Source: Prorocentrum cordatum (lineage: Eukaryota; Sar; Dinophyceae; Prorocentrales; Prorocentraceae). From it: 64,000 bases of DNA. Below the pieces are notes generated by a model. It did no database searches. It saw only the letters and a program-made list of their open reading frames with translations, and was not told where the DNA came from. Both the position numbers and the translations under genes were made by a program. Shown piece by piece: positions 10,815 to 20,900 of this stretch. Within the stretch, counting starts at the first letter, position 1, and each line of letters starts with the position of its first letter. Location of the stretch: the NCBI GenBank assembly GCA_963575745.1, contig CAUYUJ010014771.1:661593-725592 (forward strand). The letters are read 5' to 3'.

Positions 10815-13800
10815 TCACACTGACTGTTTACAATACTCTTTGACAGCTGCATCCCATTCCCTTGGAGGAGAATTCAATAAAATCTGCAGGCGGTCGGGGT
10901 CGTCTCCTGCGACTCTCAGCGCACGGGCGTGCATGTAACTGGTCCATTGCAAGCGCGGTCTGCCTCGATTCTTCAGGGACCGCCATTCCCGTGGCATTAG
11001 GGAGTGCACCTCGCCTGGCTGAAACACCATTGCTTTCGGCAACGATTGCGAAGGTGCCCTTGCTAATTTACCGTAATATTTAAGCTGCCTCTCCAATAGT
11101 ATAGTTGACAATGGAGGAGATTGTGCTTCAAGCAGGACGCGTTGATTGTTGAAGAAAGATTGGAATGCCGGTTGGATCTTCAGTACTCTGCGGTAGCATT
11201 TGACTTGAAATCCATCCAGTCTGTTCTTGTCTGCTTGCGATAATACACAAGATTCCAATCCGTACAATAATTTGGAGAAGACGCAGGCTTGCAGTACTCG
11301 TAGCTTGTGCTGCTTGGTCATGTTTGCGTGGTTCCACACAGCACATAATTTGTCAAATGCTCCTTTTGCTTCTCCGAGGCGGCGCGTTATTTCAGCCTTG
11401 GGCCGACCATCTGCGCTTAAGAGGCCACCGAGATAACCAACGTCGTCTTTAGATTGGATTTCTTCTCCATTCGGCCCCAAAACCGTAGCATCCGATCTGA
11501 TTTTCAATAATAATGTTTTGCCAGCGTTCAGGTCGAGCCCAAAAGTTTTCCCAATGTTTGACACGATATGAAAATGCCTCTGAAGTGACTCCGGACACTG
11601 TGCCACGAGCAGCGTGTCGTCGGCGTAGAGCACGTCATTAGTAACCACATACGGCTTATTCTTGAAGATGCCCGGCTGCGCGTGGAAGTCCTTGTCGACG
11701 GCCTCGAGAAGCACCGACATAACGATTACGAACAGATAAGGAGATAAAGGACAACCTTGTGCAATTCCAGCTGGTTGACACTTTTGCGATGATGTTGTTG
11801 CCCCATCTTTGACGACAAACTTGCGTGCCTTGTAGATCGCGGCAATCATGTCAAGCATGGCGGGTGGTACTCGGAAGTGGCGGAGTGCGAACAGTAGCCC
11901 CGCTGGTCTGATACGATCAAAAGCTTTGCTCCAGTCTAGCAACAGCAGGAACAGTTTACCATTTCTGTCCTCCAGTGCAGCGTCAATGAGTCTTCGCACT
12001 AAGAATAGTGCGTCGCTGGTGCCCCGGGCAGGCCGGAATCCATATTGAGATTCTCGTAGTTTTTCTTCCGCGCCTCCAGTCTTGAGTCGGTGTAAAAGTA
12101 TACTGGCCAAAACTTTAGAGCCCACCGCTAACAGGGATATGGGCCTATAGTTGGATGGCTCGGAGGTGTCGCCTTTTTTGAATATTGATACAACCGAAGC
12201 TTCTCGCCAATGCGCTGGCATGTCTTTCTGCCGCCAACAATCGTCACACAGCTGTCTTAATATCTCTAGGGCCGCGCTGTTCCTCCATAGCGCGTGCCAT
12301 AGATCAGGGGGTACTCTATCATTCCCGGCCGCTTTCTGCACCTTCAAGTGTTTGACTGCTCGTCGAACCTCTTCCAAATGGATGCTGCCAACGTCGATGG
12401 GTAAGAAGCTGCTGTCCTCCGCTAGGTTGGGAAGCTGTTCTGCCTCATGACATAATTTCCATGGTTCTTTTTCCAGATAGTTTGCCATCGTTTCGGCTCG
12501 CTCCTCTGCGTCAACTAGATTACCCTGGGTATCCCGTAGACGTCCATATTTCATCGGCCGCCCTTTCCGGAGTGATCGAATAGCTTGCCATCCGTTTTGT
12601 GTTATTGCTTCTTCCAGCCACGCTTTCCTGTCGGCACGTGCCGAAAGATGTATCTGCTTGTTGAGGCCTTTCATGACTTGTGCATCCGCCCCGGCATTTC
12701 TACGGCGATTCCGCTCTTCGATAAGATGTAGCGTTCTCGTTGTAATCCACGGCTGGCGCTTCTGCACGGAGATGGTTGGCAGAACATGTTGTGCAGATCC
12801 CAGCATGCATGTAGCCACGGATTTTGCCCTGGACTCCAGATCTGTACATGGCGGATTGCTTTCCCAATTGCGAACAAAGGCATCAGCGTATGTATCTGCG
12901 ATGTCCTTGTTTTGTAGTGTCGTCAGATCTGCTGTGGCTGTTCTTGTTGAGCGTTCCTTTTTGGGGATGTCTACGTCGAGGTCCACTATCTGCACGAAGT
13001 GATGCGATTGGAGCGCCCTCCACCGATCGCTCCAGATAGCCGTAACGCTGCTGAACCAACTTCGCTCAACTACGACATGGTCCAATTGTTCGAACCGGCC
13101 TGGTTGTACTGGTTCTGCTGGATGGGTGCCCAGATCGCGGTAAGTTGCTTTAGCTTCGAGTCCTGCGTTGAAAAATGTATTCGCAACGCACGCTTCCAAG
13201 GCACCACACAATTCCAATAGTAATTCTCGGTTTGACGTTGGCTCCCACTTCCCGGTAAGATTCTCGAAAGGATAAGGTCCTATGATTTTCCTTTCTCCGG
13301 CACGTCGTCGCAGAAGCCTCGCGTTGAAGTCCCCCAGCAGGACGGCTGGCCCATAAGATTTGCATCTGGTGGCGAATGCCGTCAGATCGGTGAAACAATC
13401 GTGCCGGATATCATACGGATGCTCGTTGGTCCAAGCGTATACTGTAATCAACGTAAGAATTCCACCAGATACCTGGAGCCGAATGCTGGCCATTCTGTTG
13501 TCCTTTTGTAGGTAACCTTTGACAGCGTGTCTCATTCAAGGTGCCACTACGAACCCGACTCCTGCATATTCTCTGCTGTCGTGCTCCGTCCCAGAAAGAA
13601 TAAATAAGTATCCCTCGTGTTCCAAAATCTGTGACCCACGGCAATGTGTCTCTTGAAGACACAACACACCGATATTTAATTCTGGCATGTGCTTCATTAT
13701 CTCGTACAATTTGTGTGGCTTCTCCGGGCTGATGCCTTCGACATTCCAGGAGACAATTCGTCCACACAGTACTGGCGAACATGGAAATGCTACCCATTTG

Positions 13801-13844
13801 CCCGTGCTCGTCGTACTTGTAGTGCCGATGCGCCGTCGTATTTC
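10815..13844 (-). pseudogene. LINE ORF2: endonuclease-reverse transcriptase with one in-frame stop
   Basis: The protein would nick target DNA and reverse-transcribe the LINE RNA. The frame opens after a stop at 13845-13847. The N-terminal EEP endonuclease shows SWNVEG and LQETH, then a single TGA at 13536-13538, and then 906 uninterrupted codons. These contain the rest of the endonuclease (LLGDFNAR; the usual SDH motif reads SHH near 13005) and a reverse transcriptase with fingers (NYRPISLLAVGSKVLA), motif A (LLLDWSKAFD), motif B (AGIAQGCPLSPYLF) and an intact catalytic YADD near 11620. The stop follows FVVAP and precedes MRHAVKGY; CGA to TGA is the simplest origin. The frame overlaps the end of ORF1, so the true start is unknown. 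A read-through or internal start at 13535 cannot be excluded. Confidence 0.88.
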
Positions 13845-14962
13845 CTAGTGGTTGCCCTTCTTTCCCTTGCCGCTGCCTTTAGCACGCTGGAGGGCCCCAT
13901 TAGCGCGATCGGTGAGGTCAGACACCTCCGGGCTGTTTGTAAGATCGCCAAGATCGCCCCAAGCAGCCCATGCTCCACACCACGTAACCTGGAGAGCGGA
14001 CCCGGCGACAAGTACGTGACACACAGGTTTTTTTTGGCTATTTTGAGCTTGTCTTCCAGAGTATCCACACGTACCTCGCTTTTGGAATAACCCCATCCCA
14101 AGAATGTCTTACGCAAGCTGAACAAGAAGCTCTCTGGGACCTTTTTTTCCAAAGGTTGGTCTGGACGCGTCCAAATCACATTTCCTTGATGTTTCAATTG
14201 AGCTTTCCCCAGGACTGTGACGAATGTGTCCCGGGCACTGGCCGTGTCAAACTTTGCGAAGAAGATCTGCTGGAACGCGTCGCCTTTGATGAAGGTCTCC
14301 TTAGGCTCCGGAGCTCCGAAATGAAGCGCCTGTTCATTGATCCATGCAGACGCGTCACGCAAGGTATCGAAGTTACCCAATCCACCAATGACAGCATTGC
14401 ACTCATACTGCTTGTTTGTGGTGAGTTCCGCCATTTGGCGCTCGATCTCATTGAGTTTCGCCTCAACTGTGGAAGCCAGACTGCGTGCGGAACCAGTCGC
14501 AGAACCAGCATCTGGACGATGTGGAAGCGACTCGAGAACGGCAACGCGTGCGGTGATGTCATCGACAGCTGTCTTCAAAGGCTCCACCGCGTTCCGCAGG
14601 TCTTGTTGCGAAACGCCGTGCTGCTTGATCGCACGAATATCGTTCTGGATTGGTTGAAGCTGGTCTCGCAATATTTGCTTAAATTGCCCAACTGTTAGGC
14701 CATCCGTATCGTTACCCGATTGTGAACCTGCGGCTGCGGCAAGGTCATCGTCGGGTAGTTGTTGAGGTACGGCTTGAAGATCGTCCAGGCCATCCATCTC
14801 ATGTAGTGGACTGTGGATGCGATGTTGCTTTGCTCTACCAGCAGGGGGCTGCAAAACGTCCTTGACGGGGGTGCCGGCTCTGCGAGTTTGTTTTGTCGTC
14901 GGCGGAGGCGAAGCAGCTTGTTCCAACTCTCCATCCAACTTGAGGGGAACACGAGAAGCCAT
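13790..14962 (-). CDS. LINE ORF1: putative RNA-binding protein
   Basis: An intact 390-codon frame starting MASRVPLKLDGE, 5' of and overlapping ORF2, which is the usual LINE ORF1 position. It has a polar N-terminal third, a probable coiled-coil middle (VGQFKQILRDQLQPIQND; later STVEAKLNEIERQMAEL) and a C-terminal alpha/beta region (QQIFFAKFDTASARDTFV) that looks like the nucleic-acid-binding half of ORF1 proteins. The last 18 codons overlap the ORF2 frame (-1 relation). Its role in ribonucleoprotein formation is inferred from position and layout; I see no zinc knuckle. Confidence 0.75.
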   Translation of the reverse strand: MASRVPLKLDGELEQAASPPPTTKQTRRAGTPVKDVLQPPAGRAKQHRIHSPLHEMDGLDDLQAVPQQLPDDDLAAAAGSQSGNDTDGLTVGQFKQILRDQLQPIQNDIRAIKQHGVSQQDLRNAVEPLKTAVDDITARVAVLESLPHRPDAGSATGSARSLASTVEAKLNEIERQMAELTTNKQYECNAVIGGLGNFDTLRDASAWINEQALHFGAPEPKETFIKGDAFQQIFFAKFDTASARDTFVTVLGKAQLKHQGNVIWTRPDQPLEKKVPESFLFSLRKTFLGWGYSKSEVRVDTLEDKLKIAKKNLCVTYLSPGPLSRLRGVEHGLLGAILAILQTARRCLTSPIALMGPSSVLKAAARERRATTRKYDGASALQVRRARANG

Positions 14963-15085
14963 ACTGTATGCAAGATCCTCGGTGAGAGTGCAAGTGGCGC
15001 ACTTCTAAATCGGAATGTAAGAGCAGTAGGAATGTAAGAGCAGTATGGGGCCTGTGAAGTTGTGTAGCACCACACTAAACTGGCC

Positions 15086-15131
15086 CTTGAGCCACACGGG
15101 GCCCTTGAGCCAAGGCAATCTTGAGCCAAAA
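15086..15131 (-). other. Three tandem truncated dinoflagellate spliced-leader relics
   Basis: On the minus strand, reading toward ORF1, TTTTGGCTCAAG (15131-15120), TTGGCTCAAG (15113-15104) and TGGCTCAAG (15094-15086) occur in a row, with 6- and 9-base spacers. Each is the 3' end of the DinoSL. They mark the 5' boundary of the LINE against the array. Confidence 0.88.
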
Positions 15132-15670
15132 AAGTGGCGACAGTTGCGCAGATCGCAAGCCCCCCAGGGAGCGGCGAGGTCCCGAGGTGGTCAACGAGGG
15201 ACGTACCTCCACTTGGCCTCCCAGGAGCCCACGAAAGTGGAGACAGTTGCGCAGATCGCAAGCCCCCCAGGGGGCGGCGAGGTCCCGAGGTGGTCCGCGT
15301 GGGACGTACCTCCGCTGGGCCTCCCAGGAGCCCACGACAGTGGCGACAGTTGCGCAAATCGCAAGCCCCCCAGGGGGCGGCGAGGTCCCGAGGTGGTCCG
15401 CGTGGGACGTACCTCCGCTGGGCCTCCCAGGAGCCCACTAAGTGGCGACAGTTGCGCAGATCGCAAGCCCCCCAGGGAGCGGCGAGGTCCCGAGGTGGTC
15501 AACGAGGGACGTACCTCCGCTGGGCCTCCCAGGAACCCACGAAAGTGGAGACAGTTGCGCAGATCGCAAGCCCCCCAGGGGGCGGCGAGGTCCCGAGGTG
15601 GTCCGCGTGGGACGTACCTCCGCTGGGCCTCCCAGGAGCCCACGAAAGTGGCGACAGTTGCGCAGATCGC
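15132..15670 (-). repeat. 103-bp tandem array, block beyond the LINE
   Basis: About five units in phase with the same family. Variant units with TCAACGAGGG at 15191 and 15499 lie three units apart. This is most simply the right-hand part of the 8490-10605 array split by the LINE. Confidence 0.92.
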
Positions 15671-15800
15671 AGACGGCACGAGAGAAGAGGAAAAGGGAAC
15701 ACAGGAAACTTGAGAGAAGGAGGAGGGGAGGAGAGGGGAGGAGGAGGAGGAGGACGGGGCGACCACACTGCTCTATTCAAAACGAGTACCCAACCATAGG
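15671..15800 (-). repeat. Cassette purine tract and head, copy 5
   Basis: AGACGGCACGAGAGAAGAGG at 15671, then a GGA-rich tract, then on the minus strand GTTGGGTACTCGTTTTGAAT and AGAGCAGTGTGGTC. Closest relative is copy 4 (8081-8290). Confidence 0.8.
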
Positions 15801-16487
15801 GGGGGGCGGGAAAAAAGAATTCCCAGAATTCCTTTTTCCTTTTTTCAAAATGGGACTCCGAATCGGAGATCCCGCACATCCCCTGACATCTGGCCGGTAC
15901 CAAGCCTCCCGGCTTCCCGGGGGGCCCCCAAGACGCCCAAAGACAACCGAAGACGACCCTAAGAAGCCCCCAGAACGCAAAGAACGGCCCAACACGCTCC
16001 CGCGCAGCCCGGGAAACCCTTCCGACGGCTCTCCAGGCCCCCAGGAGGCCTCCAGAAACCCCAGGGGGTCCGGAAGATCCCACACCCCTGAGGGGCCCGG
16101 CTAACAAAACCCGCGAGGCACACCCAAAAAACAGCACCGAACAGCGCCAAGGAATTGGAAAAACATGGAAATCCCACAATTCCATATTTTTTTCAAGTTT
16201 GGCCCCGGGCCTACTCTTGCACAATAGCGACAATTCAGACCCCTCACCTCCCCAAAAAAGAACTCAGGAAGCAAGCCTTTGAGGGCCCCAAATCGTTGAA
16301 TACTTGAAGGAAATGAATGATTTCTGCGTCTCCGCATTTCCCCTTCTATACGCTTCCGAGTCTTGCGCAGAGCCTCCAAGGGAGTCCCTGGGCGCAAGAA
16401 GCGACCAACATGAGATTACATGAGTTGGCCGATCAAGCCTAGCTAGAACTTGAACGCGCGCGCGAAGCGCGCGCGATGGTTCTAGCA
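15801..16487. other. No gene; dispersed C/A-rich repeat and GC hairpin
   Basis: 15930-16090 resembles 6910-7010 (CTTCCGACGGCTCTC...GGCCCCCAGG). A CG-only hairpin, CGCGCGC-GAA-GCGCGCG, lies near 16455-16475. Confidence 0.5.

Positions 16488-16532
<45 letters not shown>
16488..16532. repeat. (AT)n at the 5' junction of the second LINE
   Basis: An AT run ending ...ATAGCAACAC, immediately followed by the spliced leader. The 3' junction ends ...ATATCGCAACAAG, so (AT)nMGCAACA is a candidate target-site duplication. Confidence 0.9.
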
Positions 16533-16534
<2 letters not shown>

Positions 16535-16540
16535 CAACAC

Positions 16541-16562
16541 TCCGTAGCCATTTTGGCTCAAG
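16541..16562 (+). other. Complete 22-nt dinoflagellate spliced leader
   Basis: The sequence begins TCCGTAGCCA and ends TTGGCTCAAG, matching the published DinoSL (D-CCGUAGCC...CUCAAG, with D = U here) at every position. The SL is normally added to mRNA by trans-splicing and is not encoded in front of genes. Finding it in the genome directly before a LINE implies reinsertion of a trans-spliced transcript. Confidence 0.96.
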
Positions 16563-16631
16563 GCCAATTGGCGATTTCTTCAGAACTGCCTTCGCGGGGT
16601 AGGCTCCCACCCAGTGTTCCAGCTGCTTCCA

Positions 16632-16755
16632 AGTCCAGGTCCGCCCCTGGCACCAGCCCCAAGCCCAGGTCCGCCCCTGGCATCCATATCAAGAAGTCCA
16701 GGTTCACCCCTGGCATCCATATTCCCAAGTCCTGGTCCGCCCCAGGCATCCAGTG
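16632..16755 (+). repeat. 30-33-bp tandem repeats in the LINE leader
   Basis: Four units of AAGYCCAGGTCCGCCCCTGG followed by CATCCATATC-like sequence. They precede the first ATG of ORF1. In other LINEs, 5' monomers can carry promoter activity; that is only a possibility here. Confidence 0.8.
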
Positions 16756-16765
16756 CTCACCGCGA

Positions 16766-17914
16766 ATGGCGGCTCATAGCGGAGCTGCTGCTTCTGGTCG
16801 CCCTTCTGCTCCTCTCCAACCCGCTGGTGCTGGCGCGAGTGGTGCTGGCGACCGACAACCAGATGCAATCCATCAACACGACCCCTGGAGAGAGTCGGCC
16901 GCTCTATCCCGTGGTGCTGCTGAAGGAGCCAAGAGGCCCCGTGCTGATGCTTCCAACGCCTCAGCTTCCAATGCCTCAACCCCCTCTGAGCTCGTGGACC
17001 CCATGGACGCCGTCAACGCCGCCATCGCAGCCTCGCAGGACTTCCTCACAGCTCAGCTCGACTCGAAGTTGGCATCGGTCAAAGCAGAGATCATCGGCGA
17101 GTTCGCAACCCAGCTCAAGGGTCCCCTTGGCGCGGTGGTCGGACAGCAGCAACAACGGAACGCGCATTTCACGGGTCAGACCCAGTCACTACAGGCCACA
17201 TCGTCGAAGCTCGAGGCCGAACAAGCAGAACTACGTGTTCAAATTGCAGAAATGCGACAGCGGCTATACATGCAGGAGGCACAGATCCCCATCAAGGATT
17301 ACGAGAATCTCATCGAATGGGACCGACCAGCAGACACCAGCATCATTGTGGGCACGGCCGCGGAGAACTTCACGCTCGACGAGTTCAAGGCCAGCATCCA
17401 GCCCATCATCGACAGATGCGAGTTCGGCGACGGCGAGTGGGAGGCAGTGGGCCAGAGTCCAGCGCGACGATTCCTCATCGAGTTCAGTGGCGACGCGAAT
17501 GCCTCTGCCCGGCGTGTCCGCACTTTCTACAGCAAGCTCAAGGGCGCTGACGGCGAATGGCTCAACACGATGGTCAACAGCGTCCACGGTTAGCGCACAC
17601 GTCTCTTCCTCGGTCTCGATCGCAGCGGCAAGACAGCGAGGCGAGAGTTCCAGACCAAGACGCTCACCCAGATCTGCAAGACCCAACATGACACGAAGCG
17701 CTGGCGAGGCGACCGCCAGCAAGGGATCATCTATTGCAACAACCTGCCCATCCTCTCCATCTCCGTGGGTTCCACAAAGGACGGGCCGACCAAATTACTC
17801 TTCAACTACCAGGGCTGCCTCACGCACGGTATCAACAGGGAGGACGTCCGCGCGAAGTTCGAAGAGGTCTTCCAAACATCCTTGGACGCGAGGGACGTCC
17901 AGTGGCAGCTTTAA
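16766..17914 (+). pseudogene. LINE ORF1 with one in-frame TAG
   Basis: The frame starts at MAAHSGAAASGRPS. It runs through an Ala/Ser-rich N-terminus, a coiled-coil segment (SSKLEAEQAELRVQIAEMRQ) and a C-terminal alpha/beta domain (RRFLIEFSGDANASARR) to TAG at 17591-17593. The same frame then continues for 107 codons (RTRLFLGLDRSGKTARREFQ ... DRQQGIIYCNNLPI) to TAA at 17912-17914 and plainly completes the same domain. CAG to TAG would explain the stop. The frame is also open upstream through the SL, but the first ATG is at 16766. Function (RNA binding) is inferred from position and layout. Confidence 0.78.
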
Positions 17915-20900
17915 CAAGACGCTGGCCCCTTGGCGCAGGGCGCAGTCTGATGGCGCCATCACTTTCACTACGTGGAACATGCGAGCGCTCCTCTGCCAGG
18001 ACCCGCTCAAGCGCAAGAAGAAGGTCACCCACATGCTGCAGGTGCTCAACTCCACGTCGGTGCTGGCCATGCAGGAGGTGCACGGCTCTGAGACGGAGCT
18101 AGCCCACACCCTGCACCTTGGCCACAAGTCTGCGGCCATCTTCATCTCCATCCCTGAGCGCGGAACGGGAGGCGTGGCGACTGTGCTTCCTGGACTCTCG
18201 CAAGAGGAGGCGGCTGATCCTGACCGCTTCCGTCGCACCGCACCTGTCCCTGGCCGCGCACAACGTCTCCAAATCAAGTCGGATCTCGCTGGTGCACCCG
18301 AGGGCGCTCAGCCGTCCATGGCGGTGATCTACAACGTTCACAACTTCCACCTCGCGCAGGATCAGGTCCAGCGCACGGTGGGCACGATTAGGGCGGAGCT
18401 CAGCGTCGCAGAGCAGCGGCCCGAGCGCATCACAGCCATGATCATGAGCGACTTCAATTTCATGGATGAGGCCCCGCTGGAGATGACGGCCCCGCTCGTC
18501 AACAAGGGGCTACCCAGGCTACGCAACGTCCACCCTGAACATCAGCTTCTCTGGGAGCAGGCGCCGGGCGACATGGTCGAGGTGGACCCCGAGCTCCACG
18601 CGCACTACACTGAGCACTCCCAGCAGTGCGCGCGCATCGACAAGATCTATACCAGCTCGCCGCCGTGGCTGTTGACACAATGGTGCGCGAAGGTCGACAT
18701 GCCCATGGCGCCTGACATGCTCTATGACAAGGGCATTTCGGATCATGCCCCAGCACGCCTACGCCTCTCAGCCCGAGCTCGCGCAGATCGCGAGTCGCAG
18801 CCGATCCCGCAGTATATCTTCGAGCACCCTCTTTTCATCAAGTACTTTGACCTGCTGGTCAGCCATGCCGACCTGGACAGCTACACGCCCTGTGTGCGCC
18901 TCCAGGAGCTCAAGCGCCTGATCCGCGAGGCGGCGCGCCTTACCCGCAACGACCTGACAGACGTGCATGCGCCGTGCTCGGCGGCAGCTCTCACCACTTG
19001 CAGAGCGATCTCGAGGGCGGTATGGCGCAATGACTGGCAGAGCGCACGCACGCTAAAGGCGCGCACTGAGCTCGGTGACCAGTTCTTGGACATCTCTGAC
19101 CCGAACAACATTGCGCTGATCGAGCCTGGCACGTTTCGCCGCGTCTTCGAGCAACGCCAGAAGTCGCGCCAGGACCAGCGCACTGAGGCCCTGCTGCAGG
19201 GGGAGTCCGCCGCTGACACGCCCTTCCAGCAGCGGCAGCGGCTCCGCAAGATGAGGAAGGCAATCCAGAAGCGCGGCAAGCTCTGGGCCCCAACGGGCAA
19301 AACCCTCAAGCTCAAGGCTATCGGGGCGATGCACGACCACAGCACCACGCAGACGCCTGCTGCCATGATCGAGGAGCTCCGTCGGCAGTGGTCCCCAGTC
19401 TTTCAGGCGAAGCCAAGCCACCTCCAGCACGTAAAGCGCTACCTCGAGAAGCACATCGTTCCGTATGATTGCACGGACATGGACATCCCCAGTTTGGGTA
19501 AGATGAAGAACCTGATCAGCAGGCTCAACAACTTGGCGCCTGGACCTGACGGGATCCCCTACATGGCCTGGAAGCGGATCCCCTCGTCGGCGCAGCTCAT
19601 GCTCGACGTCACCATCGAGATCATGCAGGGCTACCCTGTCCCGCTCACCTTCAATGACTCGCTGATGATCTTCACCCCTAAGGGGTCGGAGCCTGCTGAC
19701 GAGCATGGAGCGACGAGGACGGCGAAGGCAATTCGCCCCCTTTCTCTGAAGAGCACGGACTGCAAAATCGTCGCGGCCATGGGGAATGAGCTGATGAAGC
19801 CGATCGTAGCCAAAGGCGCGCACAAGGCGCAGAAGGGCTTCTTACCGCAGAGGCGCTTCATCGAGCACGTGGTAGCGATGGACGCGCAGGCTCGCATCGT
19901 GGCCATGCAGTCGGACCCCGTGGAGAAGGACCCGCTCCTGGTGCTCTTCGACTTCGGCGACGCGTCCCCCTCCACGTGCAGGGTCTGGCTGAACACCGCG
20001 CTGGAGATCGCAGGTTTCCCGCAGGGCATCCGCAACATGGTCGACGCGATATACCTCCTGCCCGTTGCCTTCACCAACCTTGAAGGCGCGCTTGAGGTGT
20101 TCTGCGCGCTGGCCTCGGGTATCCTCCAGGGGTGTCCGTGGTCGGGCACTCTCTGGGCCGTCGGCATGGATCCGTTGATCAGGGACATGCACACCCGCTC
20201 GGGCAGTTTCAAGGGCGCTCTCATTGGCGTCTGCGCGGGTGATGTGGGCAGCGTGATGCTTGCGCTGAAGATGTTGCGCCCCATGTCCAGCGTCTTCTAC
20301 GCGGCGGAGCTCTTGGCGCGCCTGGTGCTCAAGACGGCGAAGTGCAAGATCATCCCGTTGGCGGGCTCCTTCTCGCCGGCGGTCGTGGACAGGGTGCGCG
20401 CCAAGATCGAGGCGCTGGTCCCGAAGTGGAGCGGCATGACGATCACGGACATGGCTGAATACCTCGGGGTGCTGATGGGCCCGAGCGTGGATAACCTCAA
20501 GCGCTGGCAGAAACTGGTGGCGGGCTGGCAGCGCGCGACCAACCTGATAGCGGATACGAATGCTCCGACTTCGACCTCGCTGATGCTCTACAACCCGAGG
20601 GCGGTAACCAAGATCTCCTACTTCAGCCAGCTGTTCCTGTGGCCGCCCAAGATGAAGCGCAAGGAGAACTGGGCTCTTCACCGCATCTGGCACCTTCCTC
20701 CTCAAGCGCTGCCACGAGATGATCTACTTCGCATTGGTGACTGGTCGTCCTCGCTGAAGGCGGTCTCGCTCGAGGTCAGCAACAGGGCCGCCCTGATGCG
20801 CAGTGCCACGGACTCGGTGAAGAACTGGCCGCACTGGTCAGCCAAGCTCAAGGAGGCGGCGGCGGTGGCATTGCCCTTCTACGACCTGGCGCTGGGCATG

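Larger units (their letters stand above)
10606..15131 (-). mobile_element. LINE-type non-LTR retrotransposon, family A
   Basis: A minus-strand element with three relic spliced leaders at its 5' end (15086-15131), ORF1 (13790-14962), ORF2 (to 10815) and a C/G-rich 3' part to about 10606. It interrupts a 103-bp unit of the surrounding array: the left array stops after GGGCCTCCCA near 10605 and the right array resumes at AAAGTGGCGAC near 15132, with about 10 bases of the unit missing. I found no clean target-site duplication, and the 3' end could lie anywhere from 10606 to about 10760. Confidence 0.88.

Noticed and set aside
16553-16765. ORF1 of the second LINE starting inside the SL
   Set aside because: The frame is open through the SL, but there is no ATG before 16766 and the intervening codons are leader tandem repeats.
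16614-17687. N-terminal extension of the second LINE's ORF2 frame
   Set aside because: It overlaps ORF1 and is Ser/Arg/Pro-biased without motifs. The endonuclease starts only after about 17950.
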